DNA from: Synechococcus sp. NOUM97013
GTDB lineage: Bacteria; Cyanobacteriota; Cyanobacteriia; PCC-6307; Cyanobiaceae
Direction: 5' to 3'
Length of the DNA stretch: 64,000 nt
Assembly: GCF_014279815.1 (NCBI RefSeq)
Contig: NZ_CP047941.1
Coordinates: 1,116,001-1,180,000 of the forward strand
Of the stretch, positions 1 through 9,177 are shown piece by piece; position 1 is the stretch's first letter; the number at the start of each line of letters is the position of its first letter. The position numbers and the translations under genes are program-made. The notes beneath the pieces were generated by a model. The model did no database searches and had not been told where the DNA came from. It was given only the letters and a program-made list of their open reading frames with translations.

Positions 1-1379
1 TGGCGCAGTTGCTGGACTTCTTCGTATTTGAGGTCAATCCAGTTGTCGATGAAGTCCTTGGTGAACACACCACCTTCCAGAAGGTAGTGATGATCAGCAT
101 TGAGGGCTTCCAGTGCTCCGTTCAGGGAAGCGGGCACCGTGGCGATCTGCTTGAGCTGCTCGGCAGGGAGTTCGAACAGATCGACGTCCACGCCTTCGCC
201 GGGGTCGATCTGATTCTTGATACCGTCAATGCCAGCCATCATCATGGCGCTGAAGGCCAGATAAGGGTTGGCGAGGGCATCGCCTGAGCGGAATTCGAGG
301 CGCTTGGCCTTGGGGCTTGGCCCTGTCAGTGGAATGCGCACAGCAGCCGAACGGTTGCCTTCGGAATACACGAGATTCACCGGCGCTTCAAAGCCCGGCA
401 CCAGTCGCTTGTAGCTGTTGGTGGTGGGGTTGGTAAAGGCGAGGAAGGATGGGGCGTGCTTGAGGATGCCGCCGATGTACCAACGAGCAGTCTGGGACAG
501 GTTGGCGTAGGTGCCTTCACCGAAGAACAGCGGCTGGCCACCCTTCCAGAGGCTCTGGTGCACGTGCATGCCGGAGCCGTTGTCATTGAAGACCGGCTTG
601 GGCATAAATGTGGCTGTTTTGCCGTACTGCTTGGCCACGTTGCGCACGACGTACTTGTATGTCATCACGTTGTCGGCGGCCTGAATCAGTTCGGCGAACT
701 TCATGCCGAGCTCGTGTTGGCCTGCACCAGCCACTTCGTGGTGGTGCTTTTCGATGGGGATGCCCAGCTCAGCCATCTTCAGGAGCATTTCCGAACGGAT
801 GTCCTGGGCTGTGTCGTTGGGGGCAACTGGGAAGTAACCCTCTTTCTCTTGAATCTTGTAAGCGAGGTTTCCGCCCTCTTCCACTCGACCGGTGTTCCAA
901 GCCGCTTCGATGGTGTCAACGCTGTAGAAGCTGCCGCCTTCGGCCGAGTTGTAACGAACGTCGTCAAACAGGAAGAATTCCGGCTCAGGGCCGAAGAAAG
1001 CCATATCGGCCAAGCCTGTGCTGGAGAGATAGGCCAGGGCTTTCTGCGCCAGGGCACGAGGGCAGCGCTCGTAGGGCTCGCCGGTGCGCGGGTCCTGGAT
1101 CGAACAGATCAGGCTGAGGGTCTTATGGCGATAGAAAGGATCGATCCATGCGGTTGAAGGATCGGGGACCATCGCCATATCCGAGGCGTTGATGGCCTTC
1201 CAGCCGCGGATGGAGGAACCGTCGAACGCCAGGCCTTCAGTGAACGACTCAGGCTCGATCAGGTCTTGGCAGACGGTGAGGTGCTGCCACTTGCCATGCA
1301 GGTCCGTGAACTTCAGGTCGATCAGCTCAATGCCTTCTTCCTTGATCAGACGAAGGACGTCCTGTGCTGTTTTGGCCAT
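1..1379 (-). CDS. glnA: Glutamine synthetase type I, 3' end beyond window
   Basis: Makes glutamine from glutamate, ammonia and ATP; it is the entry point for ammonium in cyanobacteria. About 459 residues are visible and the C-terminal end runs off the left edge (type I enzymes are about 473 residues). The N-terminus starts MAKTAQDVL as in cyanobacterial GlnA. The [10 protein letters not shown] and [14 protein letters not shown] active-site segments and the NRSAAVRIP segment are present. The tyrosine that is adenylylated in enterobacteria is Phe here (DLFELPAEQ, codon 174-176), so control by adenylylation is not expected; cyanobacteria are known to use small inactivating proteins instead. The frame stays open upstream to another ATG at 1460, so an extension of 27 residues cannot be excluded. 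Divergent from apcF. I saw no perfect GTA-N8-TAC NtcA site. Confidence 0.96.
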   Translation of the reverse strand, partial: MAKTAQDVLRLIKEEGIELIDLKFTDLHGKWQHLTVCQDLIEPESFTEGLAFDGSSIRGWKAINASDMAMVPDPSTAWIDPFYRHKTLSLICSIQDPRTGEPYERCPRALAQKALAYLSSTGLADMAFFGPEPEFFLFDDVRYNSAEGGSFYSVDTIEAAWNTGRVEEGGNLAYKIQEKEGYFPVAPNDTAQDIRSEMLLKMAELGIPIEKHHHEVAGAGQHELGMKFAELIQAADNVMTYKYVVRNVAKQYGKTATFMPKPVFNDNGSGMHVHQSLWKGGQPLFFGEGTYANLSQTARWYIGGILKHAPSFLAFTNPTTNSYKRLVPGFEAPVNLVYSEGNRSAAVRIPLTGPSPKAKRLEFRSGDALANPYLAFSAMMMAGIDGIKNQIDPGEGVDVDLFELPAEQLKQIATVPASLNGALEALNADHHYLLEGGVFTKDFIDNWIDLKYEEVQQLR

Positions 1380-1591
1380 AGCGGGGGCGTGTTCCCGGAA
1401 TTCGGTACGACCGTAAATATCGCTCAGTACCCGCTTTGTATCAAGGGGCACCTTTTTCATTTCTGTGTGCATGGCTTCGACCGTCTGTCGTGTTGGTAAC
1501 CGTTTCTGTCAGATTCACGTGATCCCCTTTGCTGGCACGGTTTCGCGCGGTTGCCGGTGTTAGCTTCCGGCCAAAGTGAACAGGGCCCCGC

Positions 1592-2116
1592 ATGCGCGAT
1601 GCCATCACCGGTTTGATCGGCCAGTACGACCAGCTCGGTCGTTATCTCGATCGCTCCGCCATCGATCGCATCGAGAGCTATCTCGAAGAAGCGGACGTGC
1701 GTGTTTTGGCCGTCGAGATCATCAATCGGGAAGCAGCCGAGTTGGTGCGTGAAGCCAGCCAGCGTCTGTTTCAGGCTGATCCTGAATTGCTTCTGCCCGG
1801 AGGGAATGCCTACACGACGCGGCGCCTTGCGGCCTGCCTGCGCGATATGGATTACTTCCTTCGCTACGCCAGCTACTCCTTGATTGCTGGCGACAGCACG
1901 ATCCTCAATGAGCGAGTCCTCAACGGACTCGATGACACCTACAAAAGCCTCGGAGTTCCCACCGGTCCCACCGTGCGCAGCATGGTTTTGCTCGCTGATG
2001 TTCTTTGTGAGCGCCTTCTGAATGAGGGTGTGTCCCAGGCCAGCTGCGCTTTGGTGCGCCAGCCGTTTGAGCACATGGCGTCCGGTCTGGCCGCCAGCGA
2101 CGTGCGTCAGCGCTGA
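1592..2116 (+). CDS. apcF: Allophycocyanin beta-18 subunit
   Basis: Phycobiliprotein of the phycobilisome core. In known systems ApcF replaces one beta subunit in the core trimer that also contains the linker-terminal emitter ApcE. 174 residues, within the usual range for the family. The chromophore-binding cysteine is in the ACLRDMDYFLRYASY segment, and the asparagine that is methylated in beta subunits is in GGNAYTTRR. The starting residues MRDAITGLI fit ApcF better than ApcB. It stands alone and is divergent from glnA, with about 210 bp between the two starts that must hold both promoters. Confidence 0.93.
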   Translation: MRDAITGLIGQYDQLGRYLDRSAIDRIESYLEEADVRVLAVEIINREAAELVREASQRLFQADPELLLPGGNAYTTRRLAACLRDMDYFLRYASYSLIAGDSTILNERVLNGLDDTYKSLGVPTGPTVRSMVLLADVLCERLLNEGVSQASCALVRQPFEHMASGLAASDVRQR

Positions 2117-2226
2117 GACCACTCCTGCAAATCATTTCAAGCGGCATCGGACTGGCACCGTCGTCCTCTCGGCTGCCCGATCGATGCGTAGGCTTTTCGC
2201 CATTGATTCCTAACCCGGCTTCGCCG

Positions 2227-3405
2227 ATGACGCACTCACACCTTCCGGTTGACTCGTCCCATCGGCGCTCCATTGGTCCCATTGCAACGCCTGATCGTCT
2301 GTTGCTCGGACCAGGACCTTCCAATGCCCACCCCACCGTTCTAAAAGCTCTTTCCCGGACTCCGATCGGTCATCTCGACCCGCTTTATGTCGAATTGATG
2401 GGTGAGGTGCAGGAGCTGCTGCGTTACGCCTGGCAAACCGATAATCGCCTCACGTTGCCCATGAGTGGCACCGGCAGTGCTGCGATGGAGGCCACATTGG
2501 CCAATACCGTCGAGCCTGGTGACACCGTGTTGGTGGCGGTGAAGGGGTACTTCGGCAACCGGTTGATGGACATGGCCGGCCGCTATCGGGCCAATGTTCA
2601 GGTGATTGAAAAAGCCTGGGGTGAAGCCTTCAGTCTCGACGAACTGGAAGCAGCCCTGAAGCAGCACAAGCCCGCCATCCTGGCGATGGTGCACGCCGAG
2701 ACCTCCACAGGGGTATGTCAGCCCATGGACGGTATCGGTGACCTTTGCCGTGAGCACGACTGCCTGCTGCTGCTTGACACCGTCACCTCCCTGGGCGGCG
2801 TTCCACTTCACCTGGATGCCTGGAAGGTCGACATGGCCTACAGCTGCAGCCAGAAAGGCCTGAGCTGTCCTCCTGGCTTGGGTCCCTTCACTATGGGCCC
2901 GCGTGCCGAAGCCAAGCTCGCAGCGCGCAAGGACAAGGTGCCGAACTGGTACCTGGATGTCTCTCTGTTGAACCAGTACTGGGGAAGCGATCGCGTTTAC
3001 CACCACACCGCGCCAGTGAATATGAACTTCGGCATGCGCGAAGCCCTGCGTTTGCTGTCCGATGAAGGTCTTGAGAACGCTTGGGCACGTCACCGCAAGA
3101 ATGCTGAGGCTCTCTGGAGCGGTCTCGAATCCCTTGGCCTTGAGCTTCACGTTCCTGAAGAGCTCCGCCTTCCGACCCTCACCACCGTCCGCATCCCCTC
3201 CGACGTCGACGGCAAGGCCTTCTCCTCCCATCTGCTCAACACCCACGGCATCGAAGTTGGCGGTGGTCTCGGAGTGCTCGCCGGCAAGATCTGGAGAATC
3301 GGCCTGATGGGCTACAACTCCACACCCGAGAACGTTGCACGACTGCTCAATCTCTTCGAGACCGAGTTGCCCCGTTTCCGTCAGGGAGTCGCCGTCGCTG
3401 CCTGA
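2227..3405 (+). CDS. spt: Class V aminotransferase, serine/alanine-glyoxylate type
   Basis: PLP-dependent aminotransferase close to alanine-glyoxylate and serine-glyoxylate aminotransferases, which work in the photorespiratory glycolate pathway. The N-terminal LLLGPGPSNAHP, the MSGTGSAAMEA cofactor loop and the YSCSQKGLSCPPGLGP segment with the lysine that should bind PLP are all visible. About 392 residues from the ATG at 2227; another in-frame ATG at 2203 would add eight residues. The 3' end overlaps the end of tadA on the other strand by 59 bp. The exact amino donor cannot be read from sequence. Confidence 0.88.
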   Translation: MTHSHLPVDSSHRRSIGPIATPDRLLLGPGPSNAHPTVLKALSRTPIGHLDPLYVELMGEVQELLRYAWQTDNRLTLPMSGTGSAAMEATLANTVEPGDTVLVAVKGYFGNRLMDMAGRYRANVQVIEKAWGEAFSLDELEAALKQHKPAILAMVHAETSTGVCQPMDGIGDLCREHDCLLLLDTVTSLGGVPLHLDAWKVDMAYSCSQKGLSCPPGLGPFTMGPRAEAKLAARKDKVPNWYLDVSLLNQYWGSDRVYHHTAPVNMNFGMREALRLLSDEGLENAWARHRKNAEALWSGLESLGLELHVPEELRLPTLTTVRIPSDVDGKAFSSHLLNTHGIEVGGGLGVLAGKIWRIGLMGYNSTPENVARLLNLFETELPRFRQGVAVAA

Positions 3406-3874
3406 ACCATCGGGCCAGTAGGTCCGATGCTTCGGTTTCCATCACGCCGCCCAGTACATCCATGTGATGGTGGGCGCTTGGATGGTTCGCGAGGTCAACT
3501 GTTCCTCCAAGTCCTCCACGTTTGCGGTCAAAAGCGCCGTAGATCACGCGTCCGACCCTGGCCTGCACGAGGGCTCCGGCGCACATTGGACAGGGTTCCA
3601 GGGTCACGATCAACGTGCATTGATTCATCCGCCAATCACCAGTGATCCAGGCTGCCTGACGCAATGCCACCAGCTCCGCATGCCCCATGGGGTCTGAGGC
3701 CCATTCGCGTCGGTTGCTGCCGTGACCGATGCATCGCCCTCTTTCATCAAGCACGACTGCGCTGACAGGGATTTCCCCCGTCTCTCCCAGCCGTTCAGCC
3801 CTCACCAGCAACCGCTGCATCCAGGCATGGATCTGATGCTCCTCCAAGGCGACTGGTGTCAGCCGAACACCCAT
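3347..3874 (-). CDS. tadA: tRNA(adenine-34) deaminase
   Basis: Zinc enzyme that converts adenosine to inosine at the wobble position of tRNA-Arg(ACG). 175 residues. The deaminase signature is complete: HAE at residues 65-67 (zinc ligand and proton shuttle) and PCPMCAG at about 94-100 (two cysteine ligands). The ATG at 3874 gives the normal N-terminus. It converges on the aminotransferase gene with 59 bp of shared coding sequence and is divergent from the PLP decarboxylase. Confidence 0.9.
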   Translation of the reverse strand: MGVRLTPVALEEHQIHAWMQRLLVRAERLGETGEIPVSAVVLDERGRCIGHGSNRREWASDPMGHAELVALRQAAWITGDWRMNQCTLIVTLEPCPMCAGALVQARVGRVIYGAFDRKRGGLGGTVDLANHPSAHHHMDVLGGVMETEASDLLARWFRQRRRLPDGNGATRSRRD

Positions 3875-3916
3875 GCCATTCGCTCACGTTCGTCCAATGT
3901 GCCATCGCAGGCGAGA

Positions 3917-5356
3917 ATGACTATTCCTTCCGCTGAGTCCTTGTTCGGATCCACTAGAGACTCATCGGCGTCGACGGATCTGTCTGCGTTTGCCTCACCC
4001 GAGGCTTTGGATCCGCAGCTTCAGCGGTTTCTCGAAGAAGCCAGTGGTCGACTCTGTCAATGGCTTGGGTCAGCATCGCAACGCGCACCCTTGCCATCCC
4101 TGCGACTGCTGCCCGAGGCATACCCGGAAGCGACTGGGCTGGGAGCAGCCCGCCTTCTGGAAGATCTGCAGCAGGTGATGGATGGTGCTTATCAGCCCAC
4201 CCATCCCGGTGCTCTGGCGCATCTGGATCCACCACCAAACACGGCCTCGATCGCTGCAGAGCTGATCTGCGCTGGCCTCAATAACAATTTGCTCGCCGAG
4301 GAACTGTCTCCCAGCCTGAGTCAGCTCGAACGTCAGCTTTGTGGTTGGTTTGCGTCCCGATTTGATCTGCCGGAAGGGGCTGGTGGGGTTGCGGCCAGTG
4401 GTGGTTCGCTCAGCAATCTCACGGCTCTGGTGACAGCGCGTCATCGCATGGGCCTCGATCAGGCTGCCGATGCTGTGGTGCTGGTCAGCGACGATTCTCA
4501 TGTTTCGCTCGTGAAAGCGGCTCGGATCATGGGGCTCCGCCCGGATGGAATCCGTCCAATTCCTGTGGATGCCGCTGGGCGCATGCAAGTGGCTGCGCTG
4601 GAGTCGGAACTAGACCGTTTGCAAGATCAGCAACGCCCTTGTTTGGCGGTCGTGGCGACTGCTGGCACCACTGTGCGAGGTGCCATCGATCCACTCCAGG
4701 CTTTGGCCAAGGTCTGCCGGGAGCGCAGTCTCTGGCTGCATGTGGATGGAGCCATTGGTGCTGTATTCGGGTTGTGCGACAGCACGGCACCTCTGCTGGA
4801 TGGGATCGCCGCTGCCGACTCCATCACCGTCAACCCCCAGAAGCTTCTCGGCATCGCCAAGACGTCATCGCTCCTGCTGGTTCGTGATCAGACCGCTTTG
4901 CAGGAGACCTTCCACACGGGATTGCCCTACATGGAGCCCGCTTTAACGGGTGTTCACGGTGGTGAACTGGGTCTTCAAGGCAGCCGCCCTGCAGAGATCC
5001 TCAAGCTCTGGTTAGGACTGCGGCAACTGGGAGAAAACGGCATCGCCAGCGTGCTTCAGCAGGCTTTGGCCCGACGCCATCGCTTGGAGAGTCGTCTTGA
5101 CACGTCCCGGCTCGAGATCATCTCTGGACCGCTGCATCTGCTGGCCTGCACGCCCTGCGGAGCCGATGCGGAGCGCAGCGCGCGTTGGTCTGCCTTGATG
5201 CGCCAGCGACTTCTTGATCAGCAGATCATGGTGTCGCGTCCTTTGCATCACGGTCGTCACCTCATCAAGGTTGTGCTGGGCAACCCCCACACGTCTGACG
5301 CGTTGATCGATCGGCTGGGAGCTCTGCTCAACGACACCAGCGAGGAGGATCTCTGA
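3917..5356 (+). CDS. Group II PLP-dependent decarboxylase
   Basis: Pyridoxal-phosphate amino-acid decarboxylase of the glutamate/aspartate/diaminobutyrate/aromatic group. 479 residues from the ATG at 3917. The frame is open further upstream, but that would run into tadA. Key segments are HPGALAHLDPPPN near the N-terminus, ASGGSLSNLTAL, HVDGAIGA with the cofactor-binding aspartate, and SITVNPQKLLGIAK with the Schiff-base lysine. Substrate is uncertain: L-aspartate or L-2,4-diaminobutyrate are possible. Its stop codon overlaps by one base with the start of the following small membrane protein, so the two are probably translated together. Confidence 0.85.
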   Translation: MTIPSAESLFGSTRDSSASTDLSAFASPEALDPQLQRFLEEASGRLCQWLGSASQRAPLPSLRLLPEAYPEATGLGAARLLEDLQQVMDGAYQPTHPGALAHLDPPPNTASIAAELICAGLNNNLLAEELSPSLSQLERQLCGWFASRFDLPEGAGGVAASGGSLSNLTALVTARHRMGLDQAADAVVLVSDDSHVSLVKAARIMGLRPDGIRPIPVDAAGRMQVAALESELDRLQDQQRPCLAVVATAGTTVRGAIDPLQALAKVCRERSLWLHVDGAIGAVFGLCDSTAPLLDGIAAADSITVNPQKLLGIAKTSSLLLVRDQTALQETFHTGLPYMEPALTGVHGGELGLQGSRPAEILKLWLGLRQLGENGIASVLQQALARRHRLESRLDTSRLEIISGPLHLLACTPCGADAERSARWSALMRQRLLDQQIMVSRPLHHGRHLIKVVLGNPHTSDALIDRLGALLNDTSEEDL

Positions 5357-5601
5357 TGGCGGCACAACCACCCACCCGAGGCCGTTGGGTCGCCATTGTC
5401 ACCGGGGCAATGTCGGTGCTGATCGGCGTGATCTACCTGGTGCTGATCACTGTTCTCGATAGCCGCGGCCCGATGCGTCCTCCTCCGCCCGAAGCCCTGG
5501 CTGGGGCGGAAGCCGTTTCTTCGCCTCCTGCTGAAGAGGTTCGACCACCCGCCGCAATGCTGCGTCCAGAAACTCTTTTAGGGAGCGATCGCGACGGTTG
5601 A
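5356..5601 (+). CDS. Small single-span membrane protein, unknown
   Basis: 81 residues with one hydrophobic segment at about residues 11-33 and a proline- and alanine-rich tail. It follows the decarboxylase with a one-base overlap and has a clear purine-rich ribosome site (GAGGAGG) just upstream. The last 155 bp overlap the 3' end of the GTPase gene on the other strand, which is unusual. I do not recognise a family. The good start signal and coupling make it likely to be real, but the tail could be partly a by-product of the opposing gene. Confidence 0.6.
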   Translation: MAAQPPTRGRWVAIVTGAMSVLIGVIYLVLITVLDSRGPMRPPPPEALAGAEAVSSPPAEEVRPPAAMLRPETLLGSDRDG

Positions 5602-7045
5602 GTTCGAAGTGGTGTTGCACCACATCCTGGATTCCGCCATCTCCCCAGTCTTGATCCTGTTGGAAGTAGGTGATGAAGCTTGAGCCAGCAATTCGCGTGA
5701 GCCACCCTGCCGCAACACCCTGCACGGCTCGTCCCAGCAGCAGGGTGGGGAGATTCACGCTCAGAGCAGTTCCGATCAAGGCAACTCCTCCTTTGACCAC
5801 GCCAAGACCGGCCAGCGTCCGGCCGACGGAGACCGCCAGTTCCTGGGCCCGGTTACGCGTCAGTTGGATGCCGTACACAGCTCCCAGCTCCATCACCATC
5901 TGGGCATTCACCGCAGCGGTGCCGAGCAGATCTACCCCCGGTAACGGAGTTGCCGCCACCACCCCAGCACTGATCCAGGTGTAGCGATCGACGATGCGGC
6001 GGGCTTCCTGCGACCGCTGACGATCCAGCAGATCACGGCCTGCGGCACCAAGGTCCTTGCATTGCAGAAGGATGTTGTCGGCCAGCAGCTCGTCGCCATC
6101 GGCATGGAGCACCGCCGCCAGACGTCGCACCAACAAGCCGATCTCTGGAGGTGGTTGCAGCGGCCGCTGCCCTGGTCTTGGCAGGGATTGCGGGCAGGCG
6201 CTGGTGGGAATCACATCGTCGGCCTGCAACCAGCCAGCACAACGCTGCCTCAGCAGCAGCAGCAGACGCCGTTCTTCCTCCTCACCGCGCAGATCGCATT
6301 TGTTCAGCACCAAGAGCAAGCGCTTGCCGAGTCCGGAGAGGCTGTGCACCACGTCCAGTTCGCTGCGTCGCAGGTCCCCGTCCACCACCACGATCATCAG
6401 ATCCGCCCGACTGGCGTGCTGCCGGGCTTCCTGTTCTCGGCTGCGTCCATCCATGCCGGATTCCAGGATTCCTGGCGTATCGACCAGTTGCACGCCCCGG
6501 TCCAGACCACGCAACCGCAGGCGATAACGCTGACTCTCACTGGTAGAACCCATGGCGGCACCGACATCGCCGACGATGTCGCGCAGCAGGGCGCGGATCA
6601 GGGATGTTTTGCCACTGGATCCAGTGCCGAAGACCACCACCACCAGATCACCGCGTTCCAGTTCTCGCGCGACCCGCTCCCGTTCCTTCTGCAGTGATTG
6701 CCGGGCCACATCGTCTTGAAGCCGCTCTAAGAGTCGGTCGACGCTGCCGAGGCTGCGCTCCGCTGCTTCCCGTCGGCTGGTCGGAGCAGGCATGGCCGCG
6801 TCGTTGAGCTGCGAGCCTGGTTTCGAGCGTTGTCTCCATTGCCGAAACCAGGGCAATCCGACCTGCATGACGGCGGCAACGATCAAAATTGCTCCGATCA
6901 GCAGCACAGGACCCACGAGCCAGGCCGGCAGCCAGTAGCTCAGATCCCAGAGCAGATTGCGAATTCCCTGAAGCACCAGTCCAATGACCATCAGTGCGAT
7001 CAGAGCTGCGGCACCGATCAGGATCCAGCGGGTTGAACCTTTCAT
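5447..7045 (-). CDS. Membrane-anchored GTPase with DUF697-like C-terminus
   Basis: 532 residues. Two hydrophobic segments (about 7-27 and 40-62) are followed by a coiled linker and a small GTPase domain: P-loop GTGSSGKT at 140-147, DTPG near 190 and NKCD near 248. The C-terminal part has hydrophobic helices (TPLPGVDLLGTAAVNAQM region) like the DUF697/YcjF family found with such GTPases. Probably inner-membrane; the cellular role is unknown. The start ATG overlaps the stop of the upstream penicillin-binding protein gene (ATGA), placing it last in the bioY-lspA-pbp operon. Confidence 0.85.
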   Translation of the reverse strand: MKGSTRWILIGAAALIALMVIGLVLQGIRNLLWDLSYWLPAWLVGPVLLIGAILIVAAVMQVGLPWFRQWRQRSKPGSQLNDAAMPAPTSRREAAERSLGSVDRLLERLQDDVARQSLQKERERVARELERGDLVVVVFGTGSSGKTSLIRALLRDIVGDVGAAMGSTSESQRYRLRLRGLDRGVQLVDTPGILESGMDGRSREQEARQHASRADLMIVVVDGDLRRSELDVVHSLSGLGKRLLLVLNKCDLRGEEEERRLLLLLRQRCAGWLQADDVIPTSACPQSLPRPGQRPLQPPPEIGLLVRRLAAVLHADGDELLADNILLQCKDLGAAGRDLLDRQRSQEARRIVDRYTWISAGVVAATPLPGVDLLGTAAVNAQMVMELGAVYGIQLTRNRAQELAVSVGRTLAGLGVVKGGVALIGTALSVNLPTLLLGRAVQGVAAGWLTRIAGSSFITYFQQDQDWGDGGIQDVVQHHFELNRRDRSLKEFLDAALRRVVEPLQQEAKKRLPPQPGLRAEEDASGRGYREQ

Positions 7046-9177
7046 GCGCCGTTCAAACCTCCACGCCCTGCCGCGCGGATGATGTCAGCCCAGAGCGAAG
7101 CTGCAAGCGCACTGGATCCAGCTGAGGGGCTGTTGTCATCGTTTCCTAGCCAGATGCCCAGAACCCATTGGCGTTTGGGCTCGAAGCCCACGAAGAGAAG
7201 ATCCCGGCCGTCATTGGTGGTTCCTGTTTTTCCACCTTCTTGGCCACCCAGAAAGGCTGCGCGTCCTGTGCCGTTTTGTACGACAGCCCTGAGCAGACTC
7301 TGCATCTGCTGAGCACTGTTCTGGCTGATGGCTTGGCGCCCCCTGTGGTTTGCACGGTCAAGGTTTCTGCATCCGCGCAGACTTTCTTCGCGGCAGGTTT
7401 CCCCATCCATCAGGCGACGGATGGTGCTGGGTGTCCGCCATTCCCCCTGATTGACCACGGCGGCATAGGCGCCGGTGAGTTCCAGCAGTCGCACTTCGCT
7501 CTGACCGAGGGCGAGACCTGGCACCGGATCCAGCGGACTGGTGATGCCAAGTGCCTTCGCCTGACGCACCACTTGATCCAGCCCCACGCGCTGGGCCAGG
7601 CGCAGAGCGGCTGGATTGTTGCTGGTGGCAAAGGCACGACTGAGGCTGAGACGACCTTTGCAAGTGCTGTCAAAACGCTGACCGCGCCAGGTGAGTGGGC
7701 TGCAGTCAATGGTGTCTGTCGGTTGGATGCCAGCTTCTAGAGCCGCCAGATACGTCATCAACTTGAAGGTGCTGCCTGGTTGACGGAGCGCCATGGACGC
7801 CCGGTTGAACTGACTGAACTCGTAGTCACGGCCTCCAGCGATGGCCAGCACACCGCCGCTGCGGCTGTCGATCACTACTGCGGCCCCTTCGCTGATCCCC
7901 AGGTCCTTGGTGGTGCTGAGCAGGTTGCGCAACTGCCGCTCCAGCACCGACTGCAGCACGGGGTCGAGATGGGTTTCGATTAGAAAATTGCCTTCAGCGG
8001 CCACTTCCGGACCCACCAGTGCCGTGAGATCCCGGCGCACTTGATCGGTGTAGAAGGGCGCATCACGACCTGCGGCCGTGCCGCTGCAGGCACCAGAGGC
8101 AAGTTGAATCGGCTGCCGACGCGCGGTTCTTGCCTGATCCAGGGACAGTCGACCAGCGTCGGCCATCTTGTTGATCACCCGGTTGCGTGCTTCGAGGGCA
8201 CGTTGCGGACTGACGCACGGATCGTGGCCGTTGGGCGAGGGCAGCAGACCCACAAGCAAAGCTGCTTGCTCGATGTTCAGATCTCCAGCGGAGCGGTCGA
8301 AATAGGTGCGGGCCGCATCTTCGAAGCCCCAGCCCACGCCGAGGTACACCCGGTTGAGATAGCTGAGCAACAGCTCGCCTTTGCTGAAGCGGCTCTCCAG
8401 CTGCAGGGCCACCAGCAGCTCGCGCCATTTGCGGCCAAGCGTGTCGCCCTGGCCCACCAGCTCGGGATAAAGGCTGCGAGCTAGTTGTTGGGTGAGGCTG
8501 CTGCCTCCTTCCAGCACGCGTCCTCCAGTCAGGTTGGCGGAAAAGGCTCGCAGCGTTCCGATCGGATCGACGCCTGGATGCCACCAGAAGCGATTGTCTT
8601 CACTGCTGAGCAGGGCATCCACCAGAACCGGAGCAAAGGCGTCGAGTTGATCCAGTTCGCGGTGACGGCTGGAGTCCACCGAATTCAGGGGTTGATTGTT
8701 GCCGTCGTAGATGGCCAAAGGTCCACGCACGCTGGCCAGCCGTCCGCGCACGGGGACTTGCATGGCCGCCATCGCTAGCACCAGCACTGCGCCGCCAAGG
8801 CCAGAAAGAAGGCCATAGCCAAGGACGCGCTTCACGCGAAGGCCCAACCGTTGGCTGTCAAAACGGAAGCTGAGCGAGGGTGGATCGTCAGTGCTGTCTG
8901 GCGCCAGGCTGACGCAGTCCCCGTCCTGCAATTCAAGTTCTTGGATGCGTCGCCCTCGCCACCACAAGCCATTGGTGGAGTCGAGATCGCGGATCAGCCA
9001 ATGGCGACCGCGTCGTTCCAGCAGTGCATGCCGGCGGCTGACTGCACTGTGGTCAATGCAGATTTCCAGGGCGGTGTCACGCCCAATCCGGTAACCCTCG
9101 CCCAGCAGGGGAATGGTGCGGACTCCCTGGTCGTTTTGATGAACAGTGAGCTGGGCTGGCCCCCGCTGGTCAGGCAT
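7042..9177 (-). CDS. Class A penicillin-binding protein with N-terminal FHA domain
   Basis: Bifunctional peptidoglycan synthase of 711 residues. Residues about 20-105 form an FHA phosphothreonine-recognition domain (IGRD, SAVSRRH, DSTNG motifs), followed by a membrane span at 117-139. The glycosyltransferase-51 domain has SSEDNRFWWHPG and GGSSLTQQLARSLYP. The transpeptidase domain has GSTFK (catalytic Ser and Lys), SNN and KTGTT. FHA fused to a PBP suggests control of wall synthesis by Ser/Thr phosphorylation, with the FHA domain placed in the cytoplasm (inference). The start overlaps the lspA stop by 8 bp, and the stop overlaps the GTPase start. Confidence 0.93.
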   Translation of the reverse strand: MPDQRGPAQLTVHQNDQGVRTIPLLGEGYRIGRDTALEICIDHSAVSRRHALLERRGRHWLIRDLDSTNGLWWRGRRIQELELQDGDCVSLAPDSTDDPPSLSFRFDSQRLGLRVKRVLGYGLLSGLGGAVLVLAMAAMQVPVRGRLASVRGPLAIYDGNNQPLNSVDSSRHRELDQLDAFAPVLVDALLSSEDNRFWWHPGVDPIGTLRAFSANLTGGRVLEGGSSLTQQLARSLYPELVGQGDTLGRKWRELLVALQLESRFSKGELLLSYLNRVYLGVGWGFEDAARTYFDRSAGDLNIEQAALLVGLLPSPNGHDPCVSPQRALEARNRVINKMADAGRLSLDQARTARRQPIQLASGACSGTAAGRDAPFYTDQVRRDLTALVGPEVAAEGNFLIETHLDPVLQSVLERQLRNLLSTTKDLGISEGAAVVIDSRSGGVLAIAGGRDYEFSQFNRASMALRQPGSTFKLMTYLAALEAGIQPTDTIDCSPLTWRGQRFDSTCKGRLSLSRAFATSNNPAALRLAQRVGLDQVVRQAKALGITSPLDPVPGLALGQSEVRLLELTGAYAAVVNQGEWRTPSTIRRLMDGETCREESLRGCRNLDRANHRGRQAISQNSAQQMQSLLRAVVQNGTGRAAFLGGQEGGKTGTTNDGRDLLFVGFEPKRQWVLGIWLGNDDNSPSAGSSALAASLWADIIRAAGRGGLNGA

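Noticed and set aside
1381-1440. NtcA-like site upstream of glnA
   Set aside because: Only an imperfect GTA-N8-TAT is present, and no suitably spaced -10 element follows.
6062-6697. 211-codon frame antisense to the GTPase
   Set aside because: Shadow frame within a GC-rich gene; no ribosome site or domain.
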